Source: Verrucomicrobiota bacterium JB023
GTDB taxonomy: Bacteria > Verrucomicrobiota > Verrucomicrobiia > Verrucomicrobiales > Akkermansiaceae
NCBI GenBank assembly: GCA_030673895.1
Contig: JAUTCR010000017.1
Location: 1-64,000, forward strand
Direction of reading: 5' to 3'
Length of the DNA: 64,000 nucleotides
In this document: piece by piece, positions 1 through 7,156 of the stretch
How the letters are laid out: every line of letters begins with the position of its first letter
Position numbering within the stretch: the first letter of the stretch is position 1
The notes under the pieces: generated by a model
Databases searched by the model: none
Seen by the model: only the letters and a program-made list of their open reading frames with translations
What the model was told of the DNA's origin: nothing
Translations under genes and position numbers: made by a program

Positions 1-426
1 GAGGTCATCATATTGATACTGAATGCCCGGGCCGGAAGCCGGGGTAACCTCGACCAGACGGTTCTCAGCATCCCAGATGAGGGTGGCATTGCCGGCCCCG
101 GCGGGAAGAGGGCCGTTGATGAGATTGCCATCGTCGTCATATGGGGTGGTGGGGAGCACGACGTTATTGGCGGTGGTGTATTGGTTGAGGGCGTTGGCGA
201 CGTAGTTGGGGGTGGACGGAAGCGTCAAGGAGTCTGCGGCTTTCTCGCGATTTCCGATGGCATCGTATTGGTAGGCACGGTCGTCGCCCGCGGAGCTGGT
301 GTCGTCGGCAGCGGTGAGTTCACCCCGGTCGTTGTAGGTCCAATCGTAGGAAGGTCCGTTGGCGCTGGTGTCGGCGAAAGCGGGATCAGAATCAGTGCCC
401 GGATCAAAGGCGGAACCCGTGGTGCT
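1..426 (-). pseudogene. RHS/YD-repeat protein fragment, headless and cut by the window edge
   Basis: Read on the minus strand, this stretch codes for RHS-type YD repeats. Recognisable pieces in order are YDWTYNDRGELTAADD, YQYDAIGNREKAAD, ALNQYTTAN, YDDDGNLINGPL and LIWDAENRLVEV. RHS proteins are large secreted or surface shells that often carry a C-terminal toxin. The reading frame is closed upstream by an in-frame TAG at 427-429, and no start codon or signal peptide lies between that stop and the first repeat, so the normal N-terminal part is missing. A perfect palindrome begins four bases beyond the stop, at the break. The other end runs off the window, so any toxin tip cannot be judged. 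The repeat identity is seen directly; that this is a broken remnant is inferred, since an undetected frameshift could give the same picture. Confidence 0.75.
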
Positions 427-432
427 CTAGGC

Positions 433-453
433 GGATGCCTCGGCGAGGCATCC
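433..453. repeat. REP-like perfect palindrome
   Basis: GGATGCCTCG, one central G, then CGAGGCATCC form a perfect 10-bp stem with a single-base centre. It is followed by a direct duplication of CTACCGGGG (455-463 and 466-474). It lies just upstream of the broken RHS frame. Palindromes of this kind are typical of chromosomal REP elements. No second full copy is visible in the window. Confidence 0.75.
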
Positions 454-591
454 CTACCGGGGTCCTACCGGGGAGGAGGAAGGTGGTCCAGCGACTCGTT
501 TTCCGAAAGGAGGCGCGCATTTGGGGGCCGGCTGCCTTACTGCGGTCAGGAGCCCTTTGAAATGCGAAGACAGTGCTTCTGCCGAGGCATG

Positions 592-623
592 AAAAAAGCG
601 TCGACTTGATTGAGCCGACGCTT
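592..623 (-). terminator. Intrinsic terminator of the vWA-protein gene
   Basis: AAGCGTCG (596-603) pairs with CGACGCTT (616-623), with a short mismatch below the loop. On the minus strand the hairpin is followed by a run of six T (592-597 read as AAAAAA on the plus strand). It sits about 50 bases past the stop codon of the gene at 673-1749 and separates that gene from the RHS remnant. Confidence 0.7.
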
Positions 624-672
624 GGTAGAAGCTTAAAAAGGTGATGGGGGTAACTGCCGTAAGGAGAGTTGC

Positions 673-1749
673 CTAGTCCAAGGAGACAGGCACGTGCTTG
701 CCGTCCTTGTTGACGACGGAGAACTGACCGCCAGTGCGCTTGGCAAGCTCCTTCATCGCTTCGTGAGCTTTGGGCTCCATCATGGCGACGCAGTTGATCT
801 TGATGCCGCGGCTGCTGGCCTTGGCTCCCACGGTGCGGGCAATCTTCATGGCTTCGCCACCGGTCGAGCCGTCGGTCATGAAGTAGACGACTTGGGGAGC
901 GGGCTCCATGTCGATGGCCATCTCCAGCGCATACTTCCAGCGGGTGCCCCAGACAAGAGGGGTATTCTTAACGACCTTCTGGCTCTCGCGGAGTTGGACC
1001 TTGTTGGCGGTGAGCCATTCCGCCTTTTGCTCCTTGCCCCGGGGCTTCCAATTGTGAGCGCCGCCACTGGTGCGCCATTCGTAGACGGTTCCATTTTCGT
1101 CTTCGATGAAGTTGACGTCCTTGGCATTCTTGTCTTTGACCTCGCTACCGGCGACCCAGACGGGACCGGCAAAGAAAATCATTTGATACTTCATGCCTCC
1201 ATTGAGGCCGGAAATCGATTTTTCCAGCTCTTCTTTCATGATGCCGACGCGGTCATTGGCTCTCATGGAGGCGGAGTAATCGATAACGAAAGCAACACGC
1301 TCGCCGGTGGAAGGCTGCCCGAAGAAGGTGGTGCCACCACCACCGCTGCCGGATCCGCTGCCACTTCCCCAGCCAGCTCCGAAGTCGTCACCATCGCCGA
1401 AGTCGACGGATTCTACATCGACAACGACCTCAGGCACAGGGATGGCCGTGGGGCTGGTGGTATTGGCGGCGATGACCTTGGCCATGGCACTGGATGGAGC
1501 GGAGGGCTTGCGCTGGACGGCGGGATTGAGCTGCTTCTGCTCGATCTCATTGTCCTCCACTGCTGCGGCTTGGTAGGTGATGATATCAGTCTCATTCACG
1601 AGGATTCCGGGAATGAGAACGAAGGCGAGAATCAAGCCGAGAAGGACGATGACCAGGAAGGAGATGATCACGCTGGAGATCGTCGCGCGAGCTCTCTGCC
1701 GCTTCAGTTCCTGCTGGGCTTCTTCATCATATACGAGACTGGTGGCCAT
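673..1749 (-). CDS. Membrane-anchored von Willebrand factor type A domain protein
   Basis: A 358-aa protein. Residues 1-25 are basic and cytoplasmic, and one membrane helix follows at about 26-50 (IISFLVIVLLGLILAFVLI), so most of the chain lies outside the inner membrane. A linker rich in Asp, Gly and Ser at about 117-142 leads into a vWA fold. The fold starts at FVIDYSASMR, which carries the DxSxS metal-ion-dependent adhesion site, and continues to a second acidic loop at YFMTDGSTGG. vWA domains bind ligands through a divalent cation. In this phylum such proteins are common, but the partner is usually unknown, and nothing beside this gene names it. It has its own terminator. Family assignment is firm; role is not. 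Confidence 0.8.
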   Translation of the reverse strand: MATSLVYDEEAQQELKRQRARATISSVIISFLVIVLLGLILAFVLIPGILVNETDIITYQAAAVEDNEIEQKQLNPAVQRKPSAPSSAMAKVIAANTTSPTAIPVPEVVVDVESVDFGDGDDFGAGWGSGSGSGSGGGGTTFFGQPSTGERVAFVIDYSASMRANDRVGIMKEELEKSISGLNGGMKYQMIFFAGPVWVAGSEVKDKNAKDVNFIEDENGTVYEWRTSGGAHNWKPRGKEQKAEWLTANKVQLRESQKVVKNTPLVWGTRWKYALEMAIDMEPAPQVVYFMTDGSTGGEAMKIARTVGAKASSRGIKINCVAMMEPKAHEAMKELAKRTGGQFSVVNKDGKHVPVSLD

Positions 1750-1754
1750 AACGA

Positions 1755-1760
1755 ATTATA
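1755..1760 (-). promoter_or_regulatory. Candidate -10 element of the vWA-protein gene
   Basis: TATAAT on the minus strand ends five bases before the ATG at 1749. No good -35 hexamer is found at 16-18 bp. If used, transcription would start at or very near the start codon and the mRNA would be nearly leaderless. This rests only on the perfect hexamer and its position. Confidence 0.3.
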
Positions 1761-1900
1761 CTGTATGGAACGGCTTTGGTGGGAATTTCTTTGATGTTTC
1801 CGCGATTTTGCGGCTCGACTTGCCAAAACCCAAATGAGGCCTGCGATTTGGGTCAAAAACGGCGGACATCCTTGGCCGGCAGACGGTTCACCGCTGTTAG

Positions 1901-3208
1901 TCAGTCATCCAAAAGGCCCTTCAGGAAGCCTTTTGCCTTCTCCTCCAGTTCATCGGCGAGGGGCTTGGCCTCGGGCAATTGGCTGAGGAAATCGATCTCA
2001 GGATTGGATAGATTACCGGTCGACTGAGCCCGCAGGACGAGTTGGTCGTCTTCGAAGAAGCGATCTCCGGCCAAATCACGAACCTCCTCCGGCAGCTCGC
2101 CAACCCATGAGCCCAAGGTCTGGCTAATCTGGTCTCCGATGAGAAACTCGGCGATGAGCTCGTGCTCTCCATCGTGAGTGGCAATCCAGGAATCGGCGCC
2201 CAAGCCGAGCTGCCATGAGCCCATGGCCAAGCCGAGGGGCTTGTCCAGATGGATGACGCCCTGCTGGTAGGTGCCCTCGAGGCGCTGGCCACGACCGAAT
2301 CCGATGCGCTCGGGCAGGGGCCCAATGGAGAGCCCGACGCGATCTAGCTCGCGGGCCTTCTCCCAGACTCGGCGGACGACCTTGATGCCGGGATTGACGA
2401 AGGAGTCTCCCCCGATGGCAAACTCTGCCTGCACGTCGGGAGCGAACTCCCCGCTTTGACTATTGAATAGTTGCCCGGAGATGGGGCCTTGCAAGGATAA
2501 GCCGACAAGCTTGACCTCCTCCTCGTCGTAAAGCGCGGCCCGAGCAGAGGCCTGCATGCGAACGGTGTTGAGCGTCTCCAGATGATGGGGATCGAAGCGT
2601 AACTCTTCGATCTCAACCTGAAATTGGTCCACGAAGACGACGAGGTCTTCCTTCTCCAGAAGGATGCTCACCTCGCCATCAATGAAGCGAGTCTCCCGCA
2701 GACGAGCTAGCCAGGAATCCTCACGGGCATCGAGGGCACCGGAGGGAGCTCCTTCTCCTGATCCTTTTTCACTCTCCTCCTCGGTGGAACCGGGTTGATC
2801 GAAGAGTGGGACGAGGGAATTACTCCCCTCCGCATCGATGCGCATGGCCACCTTGGGCTGGAAGAGGACGAGGCGCTTGACCTCCAGCTCCCTGCGGATG
2901 AGAGGCAGGAGGCCGACGCCCAGCTCTAGCTCGCCGGCCGCGACCCTTGTCCAATCATCCTCCCCAAGGGCCCGCAACTCGACTCCGCGTGCCCTGACAT
3001 CGCCTGCCAAGAGCGAGATCGAGACCCTTTCGACCTGCGCCTCGCAGGCCAGATTTTCCTCCAGGATCGACTCCAGCCAAGTGGCTGAATAGACCATCCC
3101 CAGAGCGACTCTGGCGGTCAACGAGAGACCCAAGAGGACGAGGCCAACGAGAACGGGGCGTTTCCACTTCACTAGAGGAAGCAAAGCCCCGCGCCTCCCC
3201 GGGGGCAA
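1901..3208 (-). CDS. AsmA/DUF748-like envelope protein
   Basis: A 435-aa protein with an N-terminal membrane helix (PVLVGLVLLGLSLTARVALG, about residues 18-37). A long extracytoplasmic part follows, built of short beta-strands in the pattern seen in AsmA-like proteins: SISLLAGDVRARGVELR and LELGVGLLPLIRRELEVKRL. AsmA-like proteins are thought to help lipids or outer-membrane proteins across the periplasm. The chain is shorter than full AsmA, and its C-terminal half has no feature I recognise. It begins 12 bases after the FmdB-type gene on the same strand, so the two are probably co-transcribed. The start is uncertain: a GTG at residue 13 would give a more usual N-terminus. Family call is moderate and rests on topology and strand pattern. 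Confidence 0.6.
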   Translation of the reverse strand: MPPGRRGALLPLVKWKRPVLVGLVLLGLSLTARVALGMVYSATWLESILEENLACEAQVERVSISLLAGDVRARGVELRALGEDDWTRVAAGELELGVGLLPLIRRELEVKRLVLFQPKVAMRIDAEGSNSLVPLFDQPGSTEEESEKGSGEGAPSGALDAREDSWLARLRETRFIDGEVSILLEKEDLVVFVDQFQVEIEELRFDPHHLETLNTVRMQASARAALYDEEEVKLVGLSLQGPISGQLFNSQSGEFAPDVQAEFAIGGDSFVNPGIKVVRRVWEKARELDRVGLSIGPLPERIGFGRGQRLEGTYQQGVIHLDKPLGLAMGSWQLGLGADSWIATHDGEHELIAEFLIGDQISQTLGSWVGELPEEVRDLAGDRFFEDDQLVLRAQSTGNLSNPEIDFLSQLPEAKPLADELEEKAKGFLKGLLDD

Positions 3209-3220
3209 GCTTGCAGCCTC

Positions 3221-3505
3221 TTAATCGGATGAGCCTGCGGAGGACTTCCCTTCGCTCTTACTCTCCTTTTTCGGCTGGGAGGCCTCCTTTTCTTTCTTCG
3301 CGCCTTCCTTGTAGGAGGAAGAGCGGTAGTCGGTCTCATAGAAGCCTCCTCCCTTGAAGATGAGGCCCGCGCCGGTTCCAAGCAAGCGCTTGACCGGACC
3401 GGCGCACCCCTCCTCCGGGCAGTCTGTCAGCTTGGGGTCGCTCATCTTTTGAAAGACCTCGAAGACGTGGCCACAGGTGTCACAACGGTAATCGTAGTTC
3501 GGCAT
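3221..3505 (-). CDS. FmdB-type zinc-ribbon protein
   Basis: A 94-aa protein beginning MPNYDYRCDTCGHVFEVFQK, the standard opening of the FmdB/CxxC_CxxC_SSSS regulatory-protein family. The four zinc ligands are visible as Cys8-x2-Cys11 and Cys29-x4-Cys34. The GGGFYETDY stretch near residues 52-60 is also typical. The tail from about residue 65 is a low-complexity Lys/Glu/Ser run. The family was first linked to regulation of formamidase and amidase genes, but its biochemical role is still unclear. The ATG at 3505 was chosen because it gives the exact family N-terminus; an open frame continues upstream without family similarity. The gene is divergent from the one at 3593 and precedes the AsmA-like gene. 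Confidence 0.85.
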   Translation of the reverse strand: MPNYDYRCDTCGHVFEVFQKMSDPKLTDCPEEGCAGPVKRLLGTGAGLIFKGGGFYETDYRSSSYKEGAKKEKEASQPKKESKSEGKSSAGSSD

Positions 3506-3592
3506 TGCTAGTTGAAATTCGTGCAGGGGAATTATCACGGAATCGTCACTGCGCAAGCTCTGCTTGACCCCGGCATTGCGACCAAGTGCACT

Positions 3593-4870
3593 ATGAGTGT
3601 GAAATCTCCTTGGCTCATCATGGGCTCCTTCTTGCTCGTAGCCATTTGCCTCCTTCTCTGGAGGCAGGAGAGCGGACGGGATGAAGTGGATAGCCTCCGT
3701 CCGCCCACCAAGTCGGAGAATACCCAGGCACCTCGGGATGCATTCCGGACCCAGTCCGGCCATCTGCTGGTGGAGGCCCCGATGTGCGAGCTTGCTCCTT
3801 CCCCCGGTTTCCCTCCGGACGGGAAACACCGTGCCAACGAGCTCAAGGACTTCCATCTCCCTCAGGTTATCTGCTCCGAAACCACGCTGGCAGAGGCGGT
3901 GCAGAACCTGATCGCCACCTACAATGAGGTCTGCCTCCGGACGAATCAGGAGCCCTTGGAATTCTATCTGAAAGTGCCGGATGACGAGACGCGGAGACTT
4001 ACCTTTCACCTCAATGGGCAGAGCCTCCCCTCGGCCCTGCTCTCCTTGGCCACCCGATATGAGTGCGTCGTCGAACGCGAAGGAACGAAGCTGACCTTCC
4101 GTAGGCCAGCCGAAGCGGTGTCTGAGAAGCTGGAAACGAAGGAGTGGAAGACCTCCAAAGAGTTCCTCTTCCATCTCGGTTATCATCTCCTGACCAACGA
4201 CGACGCTCCCTTCCGGGCCTTTCCCAGCGACAAGTCGTCTCACGAACTTCTTGAGGAAGTGGGCTTCCTGCGGGCAGAAGGCACGAGTGCGCGCTTCGTT
4301 CACTCCACCACCACTCTCATTGTCCAATCGAGTCCCGAAGAACTCCGGGCCATCGATTTTCTCGTCGAGAATCTGGATGGAACGAGGGCTCACCATCGTG
4401 CTGAGACGGTCATTCTCGTCAGTGAAGAGAAGCTCACGAGTGAGGGAGAACTGACCGCGGAGGACTTCGGAGACCGTCTTGAAGAGTTCCGCAATCAGGA
4501 CGGAGTGATGGCGGAATTCCTACCGCCAACCGAGTTCTCCGCTCACAACATGGGAGTCTCCTCTCTAATGAACGAAATGCCGAACGAGGCGGAGGATCCA
4601 ACGGGTTTTATCACCTCGCCCAGATGGAGCGGACTCCAACTCAGCATCGGCCGGACCGGCTATGGTTTCGGCTTTGAGCATTATTTGGACTTTCTAGTCA
4701 CAAAGGATGACGAGATTGAGATGCCGGCCCGCGTGACGGAGCTCTTCGATGGAAAAGTCCACGTGACCGAAAGCGCCATTGCGCCCGAGACTGCCCGCAG
4801 TTTGATCACTCTTGCAGGCGAGGATGGCGGCTATCGCTTTCTTTTTACGGAGGTCGAGCGGGTCCGTTAG
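3593..4870 (+). CDS. Single-pass membrane protein resembling secretin N-domains
   Basis: A 425-aa protein with an N-terminal membrane helix (WLIMGSFLLVAICLLLW, residues 6-22). The region around residues 95-175 resembles the STN/N0 fold of secretins: TLAEAVQNLI, then RRLTFHLNGQSLPSALLSLA, then a short strand pair ending LTFRRP. A second segment (TTTLIVQSSPEELRAIDFL, about residues 239-257) looks like an N1-type repeat. No secretin channel domain follows; the last 120 residues are an unassigned beta-rich part. It could be a partner of a type II or type IV pilus-like machine, but no such genes lie in the window. ATG 3593 was chosen over an upstream in-frame start because it places the signal anchor at the N-terminus. 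Similarity is by pattern only. Confidence 0.5.
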   Translation: MSVKSPWLIMGSFLLVAICLLLWRQESGRDEVDSLRPPTKSENTQAPRDAFRTQSGHLLVEAPMCELAPSPGFPPDGKHRANELKDFHLPQVICSETTLAEAVQNLIATYNEVCLRTNQEPLEFYLKVPDDETRRLTFHLNGQSLPSALLSLATRYECVVEREGTKLTFRRPAEAVSEKLETKEWKTSKEFLFHLGYHLLTNDDAPFRAFPSDKSSHELLEEVGFLRAEGTSARFVHSTTTLIVQSSPEELRAIDFLVENLDGTRAHHRAETVILVSEEKLTSEGELTAEDFGDRLEEFRNQDGVMAEFLPPTEFSAHNMGVSSLMNEMPNEAEDPTGFITSPRWSGLQLSIGRTGYGFGFEHYLDFLVTKDDEIEMPARVTELFDGKVHVTESAIAPETARSLITLAGEDGGYRFLFTEVERVR

Positions 4871-4950
4871 CCTTCCCTTGATGCTGTCGACTTACAATTC
4901 CGCGACCCGATTCTCATTGCCCTCCACGGGCAACGGGAGAGGATGACGGG

Positions 4951-5967
4951 GTGAACAGGACCATCGACGTCAATGACCGACCCGACCCGCGCGAACTTTT
5001 GCGGAAATTGGGAAAAATCGGCATCATACCCATTATCATCCTTCTCTTTGCCTTAACCGGCATCTTCTCCGCGTTCTTCCAAGTCCCGACGGAAGCGAAT
5101 GCGGTCATCCTCCGCTTTGGCAAGTATCATTCCACTGTCGGACCGGGTCTGCACTTCAAGATCCCATGGGGAGTGGACCAGCACGATATCGTGCCGGTAG
5201 AGCGTCAGCTGAAGATGGAATTCGGCTTCGGAGCGACAAATGGCGCTACGAACCGCTTTCAGGCTTCGAGCCGTTATGAGCAGGATCTTGAGCAATCGAT
5301 GATTACCGGCGACCGCAATGCCGCCCTCGTGGAATGGGTGGTGCAATACCGCATCTCCAATCCCCAGGATTACCTCTTCCGTGTCCATGAGCCGGAGCAA
5401 ACGCTGCGCGACGTCTCCGAGTCCGTGATGCGGGAAGTGGTGGGAGACCGCACCGTGGATGAGGTCATCACCATTGGCCGCCAAGGCATTGAGGTCGAAG
5501 CGCTCACCAAGCTCCAGGAGGTGGTCGATTCCTATGGCCTCGGCTTCTCCATCACCCAGATTCAGCTTAAGGACGTCAATCCTCCCCGCCCGGTGCGAGC
5601 TTCCTTTGATGAAGTCAACCAAGCCCAGCAAGAGCGCGAGAGCCTCATCAATGTGGCCAAGGGCCAATATAACAAAGCCGTCCCGAAGGCGCGTGGCCAA
5701 GCGGACCAAATCGTCGCCCGAGCCGAGGGCGAAGCCAAGAAACGAGTGAATGAAGCCACGGGTGATGCCGAGCGCTTCAATGCCGTCTACCTCGAATACG
5801 AGAAATCGCCCGAAGTGACCCGCAAGCGCCTCTACCTCGAACGCATGGCCGATGTCCTGCCACGCTTGAAGAACAAGGTCGTCGTCGAGGATGGCGCCTC
5901 GAGCCAGCCCGTCCCTCTCCTCCACCTCGGAGATTCTGCCCTCAACCCTACCCAATCAGCCCGATGA
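4951..5967 (+). CDS. hflK: SPFH-domain protease modulator HflK
   Basis: A 338-aa protein with a cytoplasmic N-terminus, one membrane helix (IGIIPIIILLFALTGIFSAFF, about residues 23-43) and an SPFH/band-7 domain. The domain starts at VPTEANAVILRFGKY and includes GPGLHFKIPWGVD. A long Ala/Glu-rich helix follows (VAKGQYNKAVPKARGQADQI). HflK and HflC form a membrane complex around the FtsH protease and limit its access to membrane substrates. The start is GTG, with purine-rich GGGAGAGGA upstream. The stop overlaps the start of hflC by four bases (ATGA), the classic coupled arrangement. FtsH is not in the window. Confidence 0.92.
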   Translation: MNRTIDVNDRPDPRELLRKLGKIGIIPIIILLFALTGIFSAFFQVPTEANAVILRFGKYHSTVGPGLHFKIPWGVDQHDIVPVERQLKMEFGFGATNGATNRFQASSRYEQDLEQSMITGDRNAALVEWVVQYRISNPQDYLFRVHEPEQTLRDVSESVMREVVGDRTVDEVITIGRQGIEVEALTKLQEVVDSYGLGFSITQIQLKDVNPPRPVRASFDEVNQAQQERESLINVAKGQYNKAVPKARGQADQIVARAEGEAKKRVNEATGDAERFNAVYLEYEKSPEVTRKRLYLERMADVLPRLKNKVVVEDGASSQPVPLLHLGDSALNPTQSAR

Positions 5968-6917
5968 AAAAGCCCGTTACCATCCTCATCCTCGGAGTTC
6001 TCCTCCTCATCTTCCTCGTCGTCAGCGGCGCGATCTACACCGTGCGCGAAGACAAGCAGGTCATCCTCACCCAATTCGGCAAGCCAGTTGGCCAGCCGGT
6101 TACCAAGGCTGGTATCCACTTCAAGCTCCCCTTCATCCAGACGGCCAACGAGCTGGAGAAGCGGGTCGTCGCCTGGGACGGAGCCAGCACGCAAATGCCG
6201 ACCCGGGACAAGCTTTTCCTTGAGGTCGACACCTTCGCCCGCTGGCAGATCGAGGATCCCCTCGCCTATTACCAGAAGATGAGGGATCTGCGCAGCGCCC
6301 TCTCCCGCCTGGATGACATCCTCGGCTCGGAGACCCGCAATGCGGTCGCCAAGCACGACCTCATTGAAATCATCCGCACCGACAAGGATCGTCAGCCCGA
6401 GCAGCCGGAGGACATCAGCGAGATCCTCGGCGAACAAAGCCAACTCGACCCCATCCGCATCGGTCGGAGCGCCATCGAGAAGGAGATCTATGACGAAGCC
6501 AAGGGCAAGCTAGCCGCCTTCGGCATCAAGCTCCTCGACGTGCGCTTCAAGCGCATCAACTACACCAGCCAAGTGGAGTCCCGCATCTTCGAGCGCATGA
6601 TCTCCGAGCGTAAGCAGATTGCGGAACGCTTCCGCTCCGAAGGCGCGGGGGAGGCTGCCCGCATCAACGGGAACATGGAGCGCGATGTGCAAACCATCGA
6701 GTCCGAGGCCTACAAGCGCGTCCAGACCGTCCTCGGTAAGGCGGAAGCCGAGGCCACTAAGATTTACGCCGACGCCTATGGAGGTTCCCAGGGTCGGCAG
6801 GATTTCTATCAGTTCACCAAGACCCTGGAGTCCTACGACTCGATTCTCGATCAAGACACCACCGTCATCCTCTCGACCGGAAACGAGCTCTTCAAGCTCT
6901 TGGAAGGCGAACCGTAA
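5964..6917 (+). CDS. hflC: SPFH-domain protease modulator HflC
   Basis: A 317-aa partner of HflK. A short cytoplasmic start is followed by a membrane helix (ILILGVLLLIFLVVSGAIY) and then the SPFH domain (REDKQVILTQFGKPVG, KAGIHFKLPFIQ). A helical stalk follows (ISERKQIAERFRSEG) and the typical end AYGGSQGRQDFYQFTKTLES. The domain order and lengths match ordinary HflC. It overlaps hflK by four bases and is followed by a strong terminator, so hflK-hflC form a two-gene unit. Confidence 0.93.
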   Translation: MKKPVTILILGVLLLIFLVVSGAIYTVREDKQVILTQFGKPVGQPVTKAGIHFKLPFIQTANELEKRVVAWDGASTQMPTRDKLFLEVDTFARWQIEDPLAYYQKMRDLRSALSRLDDILGSETRNAVAKHDLIEIIRTDKDRQPEQPEDISEILGEQSQLDPIRIGRSAIEKEIYDEAKGKLAAFGIKLLDVRFKRINYTSQVESRIFERMISERKQIAERFRSEGAGEAARINGNMERDVQTIESEAYKRVQTVLGKAEAEATKIYADAYGGSQGRQDFYQFTKTLESYDSILDQDTTVILSTGNELFKLLEGEP

Positions 6918-6989
6918 GACCGGGATGTCGGCGGCCTCGTCGCCGTCGGGAATAGATTGCCGGAAACCTTTTCAAGTTTTCCACAGAAG

Positions 6990-7027
6990 GCGAAGCCGCA
7001 CGGATGCCCGTTCGGCTTCGCTTTTTT
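6990..7027 (+). terminator. Intrinsic terminator of hflKC
   Basis: GCGAAGCCG (6990-6998) pairs with CGGCTTCGC (7013-7021). One mismatch and a further ACGG/CCGT pairing lie toward the loop, and a run of six T follows. It lies about 70 bases after the hflC stop. Confidence 0.85.
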
Positions 7028-7156
7028 CATGCCCTGAAAGGGGGCATTTGTCGCCGTATTTTCCTAGTCTTGAAAGGTTGGGACGCCCCGATAGCGTTCC
7101 TTTGGCTCGAGTCGCTCACCCGACCCGTCTGTTGAGCCCCAACACCCCTATTCTGA

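Noticed and set aside
694-1794. A 366-codon open frame opposite the vWA gene
   Set aside because: It mirrors the codon pattern of the real gene and has no signal or domain.
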